Shown one piece after another: positions 18,093 through 26,038 of a stretch of DNA of 39,846 bases (position 1 is its first letter; each line of letters opens with the position of its first letter). The notes under the pieces were generated by a model that searched no databases, was not told the origin of the DNA, and saw only the letters and a list, made by a program, of their open reading frames with translations. The stretch is taken from assembly GCA_022844165.1 (NCBI GenBank), contig JALHMH010000040.1, positions 1-39,846 of the forward strand, given 5' to 3'. The position numbers and the translations under genes were made by a program. The DNA is from Lysobacterales bacterium. Lineage in GTDB: Bacteria > Pseudomonadota > Gammaproteobacteria > Xanthomonadales > SZUA-5.

Positions 18093-18488
18093 TCAGGGCG
18101 CAAATCGTTCCGGCAGGCAAATGCGAACTTCTCCCTTTTGGCTGCGAATCGTCAGGCGTACATATCCCGTTCCCCACCAGCGAAAGTTCTCCGAGCGGAT
18201 TTTGGTCCACGGGATGAGCAGTGGCTGATGCCCAAACCGGAACAACGGGTTTATCGCGAGAAAAAGACCGCGCTGGGTTTTTGCCACCCTGAGCACATGG
18301 TTGTAACCGACCCAGCCGACTTTGCCCGAAATGCCACGCTCCACGCTGCTCGGGACCGTTGTCGATGCGTATTCGGCAAGCCGCGGCCAACCGGCGCAAA
18401 AGGCCAACAGTCGTACTACCCCGAGCCAGAACATGGGAAACGTGATCATCGCGATGGCGATTGGCAACAGGGCGGATTCAGCTGGCAT
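18093..18488 (-). CDS. Small single-pass membrane protein, unknown function
   Basis: About 131 aa from ATG 18488, which overlaps the end of the TPR gene by 11 bp (an in-frame TTG at 18494 is the alternative). A hydrophobic segment spans about residues 8-32. The soluble part carries NPLFRFGHQPLLIPWTKI and ends RSQKGEVRICLPERFAP, resembling PH-like domains of small bacterial membrane proteins. I cannot name the family with certainty. Overlap with the TPR gene implies translation from the oleA-TPR transcript. Confidence 0.6.
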   Translation of the reverse strand: MPAESALLPIAIAMITFPMFWLGVVRLLAFCAGWPRLAEYASTTVPSSVERGISGKVGWVGYNHVLRVAKTQRGLFLAINPLFRFGHQPLLIPWTKIRSENFRWWGTGYVRLTIRSQKGEVRICLPERFAP

Positions 18489-20079
18489 TGACAATGCGCT
18501 TCATGGCCTGCAACTCCGTCAGAACCACGGGCCGTAACTGCTCGTACCGTTGACCGAGCATCTGTCGCAATTCGACATCGTCGACCCAGCCGATCCTGCG
18601 CCGATGTGCGGCATTTTGATCCGCCAATCGCTGCTCCAGGACGACAATCTTGTCGAAGTTGTCGACACGCTGCGCCGTCGCGTTCGGATGTTCGCGGCGA
18701 TAGCGCTCGATTCGTTCCCGATGTTTGGCGACCAGGAATGGCGCGGAGCTCTGTGACGGCAGTTTCAGAACATCCGCTGCCCAGCGATAGCTGAAGGCGT
18801 CGGTGCCGTCGGCGTTCATGGTGATCAGTGTGCCGCCATTGTCAAACTGGGTTCCAAGGCAAACCACGGCTGGACGAAGCCACTTCTTCCGCAAGCGCAG
18901 TAGCCAATACCGCCAGAAGCTCGGTCGGCGCGCCTCCGTGCGGTAACTGGATGCCACGGTAATGCCGTCGGCGCTGACGAAATAGCGCAACAGAGTCGGC
19001 TGGCTCAAAAGCTCGCGGAGCGAGACGGCTTCGACATCGATCAAATGGCGAAAGCCATGCGCAGTCAATGTCGCCGCAGTGCTTTGCGCGTACTCGCGCA
19101 TGAACTGGGGGAATCGTCCGGGTTCGGTTGGCTTCAATGCCAGTGGTGCGGGATAGGCCAGACGATAAAGATCGAGCGCCATCTCGCGGGCACTCACGCC
19201 GATGCCACTGGTCGGCGCGAGGCGCGCATGCAGTTCGCTTATCGTCATCGTTCTGGTCGCCGGCGGTGCGATCGGCACCGCACGGTCGGTGGTCAGCGCT
19301 GCAAACTGCGCGGCCAAACGCGCTTGTTCGCCCCGCCCGTCGTCGTCTGCATCGGCGAGCATTTCGGCAACCTTCGCGCGCATCGGATCACCCTGAGGCA
19401 ACGCCAACTCGGCAGTGCACAGTTCCTCACGGGCCGCTTCGAACTCGCCGAGTTGATGCAACACGCGCGCCAGCTCAATGCGCACCGCCGGTAAGTCGTT
19501 CAACGCCAGCGCATGGCGAAAGTCGGCCGCCGCGGCTTGGAGCGCCGTGCGCGACACCCGGTGGCCGCTGGTGAGCGCGATGATGTCATCGCCCGCCGCG
19601 ATTTGGTCTCCGAACCCAAGTGCTGCGCGAGCGGCATGAACATGCGCACGCTCGACGTATAACGGCGCGCAATCGGGATGGCGATTCAAAGCTGTGGCGA
19701 TGGCTTGTTCGGCTTCGGTCAGGCGTTCCTTGCCGATGAGCAGCCGAGCGTAGAGCACGCTCGCCTGCGCCAGCTTTGGATCGAGGGCGATCGCGCGTCG
19801 CAAGTCGTTTTCGGCGCTCGCGCCGCCGTTTTGCAACTCGGCCCGCAGCATGAAAGCGGGGGCAAAGTCATTCTTGCGGTCGATGACGGACTGGACCGCC
19901 ATCAGCGCTTCATCCAGGCGGCCAATCGCCCGCAACGCCCGTGCCCGCTGCCAATAGAGCGGCGCCTGATTCGGGTACTCTTCGATCAACGCATCAAGAA
20001 TGGCGAACGCGGCGTCGATGCGCCCGCCGCGAAGCTCGACGGCGAACTGGTCAAGTCGTTGCCGAGGCGTCGAATTCAT
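18478..20079 (-). CDS. TPR protein with an uncharacterised C-terminal domain
   Basis: About 533 aa from ATG 20079 (an in-frame GTG 9 bp upstream is possible). Residues about 5-240 are tetratricopeptide repeats (for example NQAPLYWQRARALRAIGRLDEALMA, split here over two helices). The C-terminal 260 residues are of a kind I do not recognise, with beta-rich stretches (LRYFVSADGITVASSYRTE, VVCLGTQFDNGGTLITMNAD) and a basic helical tail. No signal peptide. The gap to oleA is 15 bp, so the two are co-transcribed. Whether it serves OleA or is an unrelated passenger cannot be told. Confidence 0.75.
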   Translation of the reverse strand: MNSTPRQRLDQFAVELRGGRIDAAFAILDALIEEYPNQAPLYWQRARALRAIGRLDEALMAVQSVIDRKNDFAPAFMLRAELQNGGASAENDLRRAIALDPKLAQASVLYARLLIGKERLTEAEQAIATALNRHPDCAPLYVERAHVHAARAALGFGDQIAAGDDIIALTSGHRVSRTALQAAAADFRHALALNDLPAVRIELARVLHQLGEFEAAREELCTAELALPQGDPMRAKVAEMLADADDDGRGEQARLAAQFAALTTDRAVPIAPPATRTMTISELHARLAPTSGIGVSAREMALDLYRLAYPAPLALKPTEPGRFPQFMREYAQSTAATLTAHGFRHLIDVEAVSLRELLSQPTLLRYFVSADGITVASSYRTEARRPSFWRYWLLRLRKKWLRPAVVCLGTQFDNGGTLITMNADGTDAFSYRWAADVLKLPSQSSAPFLVAKHRERIERYRREHPNATAQRVDNFDKIVVLEQRLADQNAAHRRRIGWVDDVELRQMLGQRYEQLRPVVLTELQAMKRIVNAS

Positions 20080-20094
20080 CGACACCACAATGGA

Positions 20095-21111
20095 TCACCA
20101 GACCACTTCGGCCATCGAGCAATTGAGGCCTGAGCCGATGCCGAGCAGCGCAACACGCTGTCCTTTGCGGACGCGACCGGTCTCCTTGAGCTTGCTCAAA
20201 GCCGTCGGCAGCGATGCCGGCCCTATGTTGCCGAACTCAGGAAAAATCGTCAGTACCTTACGCGGATCGATGCCGAGCATCTTCACCAGCTCTTCGGTAT
20301 GCACGCGGCTCACCTGGTGAATCACGAACTCATCGATCTCGCCAACGGCCCAGCCGAACATCTGGCGTGCAACGAGGAAGGTCTTGCCGGCGAGCTTCAG
20401 GCCCTCGACCAGCAGGGTCTTGGTATCGGTGACCATACGGTCGATATTGCCCGCGCACAGGCGCGAAAACTGCGTTGCGGAGCGCGAGACGCTGCCCAGG
20501 TACCGATGCCCATCCGGACAAAGGTCGGCGTTGGCGAGTAACATCGCCACACCACCCGAGCCCAAAGTGAGCGAGGCGAATTCGTCGCGGAACTGCTCGG
20601 CGCTGATGTCCGGCGCGCTCAGGCGTTGAATGGTCTTCTCGATGATCGTGCGGCTACATTCCCCATCGACAATCAGAGCGTATTCGATATCGCCGCGTTC
20701 GATCATGTGCGCTGCGATGTCCATGCCATTCAAAAACGCAAGGCAGGCGTTGCCGACGTCGAAGTTCTGACAGGCCTCCGGCAGTCCCAGTTTGCCGGCC
20801 ACGATGCTGGCCGTGCTCGGCTCCAAGAAGTCGCGGCAAACTGAGGTGTTGACCAGAATACCGACCTTGTCGCGCGGCACGCCCGATTCGGCGAGTACTT
20901 TTTCTGCGGCTTTCGCGGCCGCATCGGACGGGGCGGTACCGGGGTCCCATTGACGGCGCGCTGCAATGCCGGCAACACCCTCGAGTAAGTCGGAGCGCAG
21001 GCCTAACCTTTCAATAGAAGGCGAAAGACGCGCCATGATATCCGCCGATGAAAGGCGGTTCGGCGCATCGACGTGCGCAATGGCGGCGATGGCAACATGA
21101 GTAAAACGCAT
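20095..21111 (-). CDS. oleA: OleA-type thiolase (long-chain acyl-CoA head-to-head condensation)
   Basis: 338 aa from ATG 21111, exactly the length of Xanthomonas campestris OleA. Upstream in-frame codons to 21183 are unlikely coding. It is a FabH/KAS III-fold enzyme. The OleA residues are all present: E97 (DFLEPSTAS), Cys123 (FDVGNACLAFLNGMD), His265 (IHQVSR) and Asn295 (FGNIGPAS), each offset by 20 from the tagged-crystal numbering 117/143/285/315. The near-invariant tail GIGSGLNCSMAEVVW supports OleA rather than FabH. The reaction joins two fatty acyl-CoAs to a 2-alkyl-3-ketoacid, the first step to long-chain olefins or beta-lactones. OleB, OleC and OleD are not in this window; the next genes are TPR and membrane proteins. 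Confidence 0.9.
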   Translation of the reverse strand: MRFTHVAIAAIAHVDAPNRLSSADIMARLSPSIERLGLRSDLLEGVAGIAARRQWDPGTAPSDAAAKAAEKVLAESGVPRDKVGILVNTSVCRDFLEPSTASIVAGKLGLPEACQNFDVGNACLAFLNGMDIAAHMIERGDIEYALIVDGECSRTIIEKTIQRLSAPDISAEQFRDEFASLTLGSGGVAMLLANADLCPDGHRYLGSVSRSATQFSRLCAGNIDRMVTDTKTLLVEGLKLAGKTFLVARQMFGWAVGEIDEFVIHQVSRVHTEELVKMLGIDPRKVLTIFPEFGNIGPASLPTALSKLKETGRVRKGQRVALLGIGSGLNCSMAEVVW

Positions 21112-21171
21112 GAACGGACCAGTCTCGACAACAAAGACCGCGAGCCTACGTCGATCCTGGTGGGGCGTGCA

Positions 21172-21202
21172 AGCGGTTCGCACACTTCAGGCGCGAACCG
21201 CT
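21172..21202. terminator. Hairpin between the G-x-W-W gene and oleA
   Basis: A perfect 10-bp stem AGCGGTTCGC/GCGAACCGCT with an 11-nt loop lies downstream of the exported-protein gene (minus strand) and upstream of oleA. There is no U-tract, so it is at best a weak or factor-assisted terminator. Confidence 0.4.
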
Positions 21203-21218
21203 GCTGTCAGAATCCACG

Positions 21219-22241
21219 TCAATCGCGCACGCGTTCGCTGATGATCATCAATTCCGCCACCGGAAGCGTGTCCAGATCGATGCCATAACGCGCTTTGACA
21301 GCCGCGTTGTCCATGCCATCGCTGACGTTGCCTAAGGTGTCCGAGATCGACTGGCGCCGTGCCACTTTTTCACTGCTGTTCGGACCACTGCCGGTGGTCA
21401 CAAAGTTGCGCGAAGCGGTTCGATGGCCGCGCACGGGGTATGCGCGGTAGCTGGACGACTGCAGGCACTGGGTAATGGCATTGCTCAGGCTCTTCGGACA
21501 TACCTTCATGATGCCGTCGAATTGATAGGTGCCGGTCCGCACCACGTAGTAGGCGAAGTTGCTGGGGCTGTCGTTCACCACCAGGAAGTGTTCGCGTGTA
21601 CTGGCCTGGTAGAAGCCGGACGCATCGTGATTGGCAATGGCGCTCTGTGTACAACGACCGTCAAGCGAGTTGTTGGCTCGGCAACCATCGAATACATCGG
21701 GATTGGGTGAACGATCAACGCGATCGAACACGATGACGTCGCCATAGTACGGGTAGCCGACGCTGGTGTTCGCAGAAAAGTCGATTGTTGCCTGCCACTC
21801 GCCCAGCATCATTTCGGTCTTGTTATCGCCCGTGGTCCGCGTGAGGTAGTAGTCGAAGCGTTCGATGGGAATCGTCTGCCCGCCCCAGGTCATGCGACCG
21901 GTGATTTCGGTATCGAAGATGATCTCGATCGGGCCACCTGCGCCGACTTGCGTGTTGGCCGGGCGATAGGGGCAACCCAGACACTGGCCGTTGCTGAAGG
22001 TCGAGAGCGTGCCGACAAAGCGCGCATTGCCGTTCATTGTGCCTTGCGCGGTCAGCCACAGGGGCGCGCCATTTTGCGCAAAAGCAAAGCCAGCGAAAAA
22101 TAGAAAGTTATCCTGAATCTCCATCATGAAGCCGCGGCCGGGCTCATTCGGATTCCACCAGGTGCCGTTCTCGGGCGTGAATGCAGAAGCCGAACCCGCC
22201 AGAGCGATCAACGAAGCCGCAATGCCTTTGAGCCAACGCAT
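21219..22241 (-). CDS. Exported protein with N-terminal G-x-W-W-N-P module
   Basis: About 340 aa from ATG 22241, where a clear signal peptide begins (MRWLKGIAASLIALAGSASA). A longer frame to 22487 lacks support. Residues 25-140 hold the motif GTWWNPNEPGRGFMMEI followed by aromatic beta strands and PLWLTAQG. The same arrangement occurs in the N-terminal domain of the secreted esterase at 36744-38093. The central part continues beta-rich, and residues about 195-260 have four cysteines likely to form disulfides. The C-terminus is polar (VAELMIISERVRD). I do not recognise an enzyme; a surface-binding role is a guess. Confidence 0.7.
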   Translation of the reverse strand: MRWLKGIAASLIALAGSASAFTPENGTWWNPNEPGRGFMMEIQDNFLFFAGFAFAQNGAPLWLTAQGTMNGNARFVGTLSTFSNGQCLGCPYRPANTQVGAGGPIEIIFDTEITGRMTWGGQTIPIERFDYYLTRTTGDNKTEMMLGEWQATIDFSANTSVGYPYYGDVIVFDRVDRSPNPDVFDGCRANNSLDGRCTQSAIANHDASGFYQASTREHFLVVNDSPSNFAYYVVRTGTYQFDGIMKVCPKSLSNAITQCLQSSSYRAYPVRGHRTASRNFVTTGSGPNSSEKVARRQSISDTLGNVSDGMDNAAVKARYGIDLDTLPVAELMIISERVRD

Positions 22242-22351
22242 ATTTGTAGTTCCAAGTGATGGGCGGGACGCCACGAGTGATTCTGAGCGCGAGCCCTGAA
22301 TTGCTTCTGAATTCTTCTTGCGTCGTTTTCCAGGTTTAACTGCGATTGTGT

Positions 22352-22368
22352 GTCTCACGATCTGAGAC
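22352..22368. promoter_or_regulatory. Palindrome in divergent promoter region
   Basis: GTCTCA-CGATC-TGAGAC is a perfect 6-bp inverted repeat between the start of the exported G-x-W-W gene (22241) and the small ORF at 22522. GGTGTCTCA recurs at 22390-22398 and CGATCGGAGAC at 22507-22517, so the half-site GTCTC/GAGAC is present several times. It could be an operator for a dimeric regulator; no regulator is identified. Confidence 0.35.
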
Positions 22369-22521
22369 GGGCCGGCTGGAGCCTGATGCGGTGTCTCAAA
22401 ACCAATCGGAATTTCCGCGTCTTTCGAGCCGAACGCTGCGGGCCGAAGTCCATCAGAAATTTCTTCCAGTGACTTTTGGGACACCACACCAGAGACCTGC
22501 CCACCGCGATCGGAGACCTAT

Positions 22522-22749
22522 ATGAACCTGAATGACAAATCCATCTGCATCTGGCTGCTCATCGGCGCATCGCTACCTTTGTTGCCGGGCACAGCGATTT
22601 TGGGCATCGCCGCCAGCCCGTGGTTCTGGTGGAGCCTGGCAGCGAGTTTGCACTTCACCCGTCAACGCATTCGTCGCGTGCGAAACCGCGTTGGCAAACG
22701 AGCGCTGCGCCGACGTCACCGTGCTCAAGCGCTGCGCCTCGCCGCTTGA
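22522..22749 (+). CDS. Small hydrophobic-basic ORF (putative membrane peptide)
   Basis: A 75-aa frame from ATG 22522 with an SD (GGAG) 6 nt upstream. It has one hydrophobic stretch (about 9-45) followed by a very basic tail rich in Arg. It resembles a single- or double-pass membrane peptide, but Arg-rich tails also arise by chance in GC-rich DNA. No homologue is recognised. It stands alone, divergent from the exported G-x-W-W gene. Confidence 0.4.
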   Translation: MNLNDKSICIWLLIGASLPLLPGTAILGIAASPWFWWSLAASLHFTRQRIRRVRNRVGKRALRRRHRAQALRLAA

Positions 22750-22770
22750 TCTGCCCTGACCGGGCCATCG

Positions 22771-22970
22771 CCTCTAGCGAGGCTTCGCCTCAGACCGCCG
22801 AGCGTTGTTGGCTTCGCCAGACACCGTACTTGCCTAAACCCCCATTGAGCGCTGCGCGCTCAATCGCCCCCTTGTACTCAAGGGGGCTTCAACAGCCGAA
22901 GCCGCTTCGTAGAAAATTTGACTCATTTGTCGAGATCAGTCTCCGTCAAGGACTCTAGCGAGGCTTCGCT
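22771..22970. repeat. Cluster of hairpins and direct repeats (REP/BIME-like spacer)
   Basis: CTCTAGCGAGGCTTCGC occurs at 22772-22788 and again at 22953-22969; the second copy completes the stem TAGCGA/TCGCTA. Between them lie two perfect 9-bp hairpins back to back: ATTGAGCGC-TGC-GCGCTCAAT (22844-22864) and GCCCCCTTG-TACT-CAAGGGGGC (22866-22887). The second repeat copy overlaps the stop codon of the TPR-CHAT gene. The layout looks like an intergenic palindromic-repeat element that may also stop transcription of that operon. Confidence 0.6.
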
Positions 22971-24918
22971 AGTGACTGACCACCGCCGCAGCCCAATAAA
23001 ACGGCAGGGTCATCGCCTCTGAGTCGCTGCGTTGCCACCAGGAGCGCACGCGGGTTGCAATACTGGGTTTGCGATGCTCGGTCAGCCATTGTCGTTGTGC
23101 CTGGGCCAATGCCAGAGCGACGTCGCCGTGCTCGAGTCGGGCGCGATGAAAAGCAACCATCGTGCGCGCCGTGGCAGCGTCCGGCACTGGCCACAGGGTT
23201 GCAAGCACATGTTGCGCGCCGGCGCGGTGCCAGGCGCGCGACATACTCAGCGGCCGTTCGCTGGCAGCGCTGCCACGTTGGCTGGCGCAGCCGCTCAGCA
23301 CCACAAGCGCCCGCCGACCTGCGTAACGGGCAACCTCGTCATCGTGCAGCCAGCCATCCTCGCCGTGGCCGGGCGCCAAAGCAATCATGCTGCGTTTGTC
23401 GTCCAGCGGATGACGCAGCATGTGCGCGGCAATGTGCAGATCGGCGTTCGCCGGCAGCGCCTGCAACGCCGCCTCTTGGGCGTCAGCGCCGAGCAACAGC
23501 GTCGCCTGCGGGTACAGCGCGGCGATGTCCTGCGCCTCCCTCGCAGCGCCGCCCAAGCGGCCGCCGTTGCGCTGCAACGCGCCAGCCGCCACGCCGGGGT
23601 CGCCAACGATCCACAGCGGGTTCGAGTCAACCGCGCTCGACATCTCTTTCATCTGCACACGATCTGCGCGCAGCAGCGCCGCGTCCTCGATCAAATAGCG
23701 GCCTGAGTCCGAGTCCACAATCAGTGCCGCGAATGGCAGTGCGTGCAGCGGGCCGTCGCTTTGTATCAGCACGCGCCGCGCGCCCGGGCGCCAGCCCGGC
23801 GCCACCAGTTGCCGATAAAGTGCCGCCAGGCGCATCTCCAGTGCACCGCGATCGGCGTGTTCGCGCGCAGCAATCAGCAGCAACGTGGACTCCACGGCCT
23901 CTTGCAGATCGGTGTCCGTCAATCCGATGTCCGCAACGCGCAGTTCGCCGCGAAACGACGACAACAACAGAGTGCGGCGGTCGTGCACCACATAGGTCAA
24001 CAACAGGCTGTGCTCATCCAAATCAGGTGTTTCCTGAGGCGCGCCGCGCATGCGCTGCGCCAGGGCCAGCGCCGCCGCCAGATCGCCGCGTTCGGCAGCG
24101 CGTACGATGGCCGTGCGATAGAAGAACGCGAATTGCGCGGCCCACTGCGACTGAATGTCGCCGTCGTCGCTTTGTCGCGTGCGTTCGGTCTCCAGGCGCT
24201 CGATCGCCGTCATCCACGAGCGCTCCGCTGCCCGGCGTTGCCCTCGTGCCTCTTGCACCAGTCCCAGAAAGAAATGCGCGATCCCTTCCGCGACACTGTT
24301 GGGCGCGTGTTGTTGGCGCAACAGCAGCGTTTCTTCGGTCGCTCGTTCGGCTGCGTCTACCTCTCCGCGAACAATTTCTGCGTACGCGAGATAACTGAGC
24401 AGCTGGGCGCGCAGCAGCGGCACCTTCGAGCCAAGGAGGTCAAGTGCTGGTAGCAACTGCTCGCGTGCGCGGTCGGCGCGACCCATCGCCATATAGACGG
24501 CGGCGAGCGCGTAGGCGCGTTCGGCGTTAATCGACGCGTGTTGGGAATGCACACTGAGCAATGCAGCTTCTGCTTGCCGCAGGTCGCCTTGCTCGAATCG
24601 CGATTGCGCCAGTACGATGATGGCGCGTTCCTTCAATGGCGCAGATTCGGACAAGCTCGCGCCGTAGTCGTCGAACCACTGCAGCATGCGCTGTTCGGCC
24701 AACACATGCTGTCCGCGCCGCAGTACGATGCGTGCCGCTTCCAAATCGATCGCCGCCGGATCGGCTTTTCCGCGCAGCGATTCCAGCCTGGCCTCTGCCT
24801 CGCCAAGGCGACGTCGTTCGCTGAGTTGTTCGACTTCCTCAAGGCTCATCGCAAAGAGCGGCGCGGCGGCGATCGCCCATGCCCACAGCAAGAGTCCGAT
24901 TGGTCTGGCCATGCGCAT
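22969..24918 (-). CDS. Exported TPR-CHAT caspase-like protease
   Basis: 649 aa. ATG 24918 (or 24912) begins a Sec signal peptide (RPIGLLLWAWAIAAAPLFA). Residues about 25-290 are TPR-like helical repeats (RFEQGDLRQAEAALLSVHSQ and similar). Residues about 360-649 form a CHAT domain, the caspase-related peptidase fold. The likely dyad is His499 (DLHIAAH) and Cys544 (VVLSGCASQRG), both in the usual motif context, so it is predicted active. The domain ends with LPFYWAAAVVSH, as CHAT proteins do. It is last in a minus-strand operon with an ECF sigma factor and a membrane anti-sigma-like protein, three bases after the latter. An exported CHAT protease would face the periplasmic part of that protein. 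Export is prediction. Confidence 0.88.
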   Translation of the reverse strand: MRMARPIGLLLWAWAIAAAPLFAMSLEEVEQLSERRRLGEAEARLESLRGKADPAAIDLEAARIVLRRGQHVLAEQRMLQWFDDYGASLSESAPLKERAIIVLAQSRFEQGDLRQAEAALLSVHSQHASINAERAYALAAVYMAMGRADRAREQLLPALDLLGSKVPLLRAQLLSYLAYAEIVRGEVDAAERATEETLLLRQQHAPNSVAEGIAHFFLGLVQEARGQRRAAERSWMTAIERLETERTRQSDDGDIQSQWAAQFAFFYRTAIVRAAERGDLAAALALAQRMRGAPQETPDLDEHSLLLTYVVHDRRTLLLSSFRGELRVADIGLTDTDLQEAVESTLLLIAAREHADRGALEMRLAALYRQLVAPGWRPGARRVLIQSDGPLHALPFAALIVDSDSGRYLIEDAALLRADRVQMKEMSSAVDSNPLWIVGDPGVAAGALQRNGGRLGGAAREAQDIAALYPQATLLLGADAQEAALQALPANADLHIAAHMLRHPLDDKRSMIALAPGHGEDGWLHDDEVARYAGRRALVVLSGCASQRGSAASERPLSMSRAWHRAGAQHVLATLWPVPDAATARTMVAFHRARLEHGDVALALAQAQRQWLTEHRKPSIATRVRSWWQRSDSEAMTLPFYWAAAVVSH

Positions 24919-24921
24919 CGT

Positions 24922-25506
24922 TCAACGCACGCGAAAATGGAAAGGGCCCAACTCGTCGGCAGCGCAGCGCACGGTCCATAAGTAGGTGCCGGCGGGCAGC
25001 GCGCCATCGAAAGCCGCGGTGCCTCCGCGTACGCCGTCGCTGCGCCAGACGCGTTCGCCCGTTGGGCGACGTACGTCGACACGGCAAATCGCGCCGGCTG
25101 GAACCATCCATCGAAACTCGTTTGGCGCGCCGCTAAGCTCGCTGCCGATCTGCGGGTGTAGCGCTCCGGCACTGCCGCGCAGCACCTCGTCGGCTGCTTG
25201 CGGTCGCATCACGGATACCACCCAACCCGCGCCAACCGCGAGCAGCAGGCTCGCGGCCACGGCCCACAGCGGAGAGATGCGTCCACGCCGGAGAATCACA
25301 GCAGCCGGCTCGCGTCCGGCCTGCAAGCCAACCTCGATTTGCGCTATCGCCGCGCAGCGCGTGCAGGTCGCCAGCGCCTGCAGCGTATCGGCGTCCCCAG
25401 CGCCGCGCATCGCGGCGGCGATGCCCTCGGCGCTGGGACAGCCTTCGCCACCGCGCGGGCAAGCCACTGCATGCTGCTGATAGGCCTTCCTCAAGGCATC
25501 ACTCAT
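24922..25506 (-). CDS. Single-pass membrane protein, putative anti-sigma factor
   Basis: 194 aa, starting 8 bp inside the end of the sigma-factor gene. The cytoplasmic part (1-76) has cysteines at 16, 23, 48 and 51, including CTRC (CxxC). This recalls the zinc-binding anti-sigma fold, although the usual His four residues before CxxC is Ala. One TM segment lies at about 78-100 (ISPLWAVAASLLLAVGAGWV). About 94 periplasmic residues follow, with the beta motifs VPAGAICRVDVRRPTGERVW and LPAGTYLWTVRC. The gene order sigma then membrane protein is standard for ECF/anti-sigma pairs. Anti-sigma function is inferred from order and topology. Confidence 0.7.
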   Translation of the reverse strand: MSDALRKAYQQHAVACPRGGEGCPSAEGIAAAMRGAGDADTLQALATCTRCAAIAQIEVGLQAGREPAAVILRRGRISPLWAVAASLLLAVGAGWVVSVMRPQAADEVLRGSAGALHPQIGSELSGAPNEFRWMVPAGAICRVDVRRPTGERVWRSDGVRGGTAAFDGALPAGTYLWTVRCAADELGPFHFRVR

Positions 25507-25999
25507 AACTCACCCCACAACGCATCAAGCTGGCTTTGAGCTCATCTAATCCGCGATACACCAAATTGCGCACCGTCGCCTCGCTCAGGCCTTCCATGAC
25601 CGCAATTTGCGCCAAATCGAAGCCCTGCAAATGCAAGGCCACAGGGCGCTGCCGACGTTCTGGCAGTTGTGCCAACGCGCCGGCGATATGCGCGCCCAAC
25701 TCGGCAGACCGCGTTTGCGTATCGGCGTTGTCCGGAACGGAGTACCCGTCCGGCAACGGCTGCGGCGCGTGCCGTAATTTTCGAATGTGGTCCACAATCA
25801 CGCTCATCACCGCACGATGCAAATAAGACGGTGGATGGGCGATCGTATTCTCGCGTTCCAGAACACGCCACAGCTTAAGGCGCACTTCCTGCTCGATGTC
25901 ATCCGCATCCAGGCCCAGCGAGGGCGACACGCGCGAGCGCACCAGCGAGCGCAGGGGCTTGCAGAGATCTTTCAGCAGAGCATCGATGCGTCGCGTCAT
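25499..25999 (-). CDS. ECF-type RNA polymerase sigma factor
   Basis: 166 aa from ATG 25999, chosen over TTG 26035 because it starts at the family-like MTRRIDALLKDL. Region 2 is seen as GLDADDIEQEVRLKLWRVLE and SYLHRAVMSVIVDHIRK, and region 4 as LPERRQRPVALHLQGFDLAQIA followed by the helix-turn-helix GLSEATVRNLVYRGLDEL. There is no extra domain. The stop overlaps the start of the membrane protein. Its own promoter specificity is unknown; ECF factors commonly activate their own operon. Confidence 0.92.
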   Translation of the reverse strand: MTRRIDALLKDLCKPLRSLVRSRVSPSLGLDADDIEQEVRLKLWRVLERENTIAHPPSYLHRAVMSVIVDHIRKLRHAPQPLPDGYSVPDNADTQTRSAELGAHIAGALAQLPERRQRPVALHLQGFDLAQIAVMEGLSEATVRNLVYRGLDELKASLMRCGVSYE

Positions 26000-26038
26000 C
26001 CGAACATCAGACCATCCACAGGCAGCCGCAAGCAAGCC

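Noticed and set aside
23055..24398. 447-codon plus-strand frame
   Set aside because: Antisense of the TPR-CHAT gene; the translation is Arg/Pro/Ala-rich as expected from GC-rich noncoding frames.
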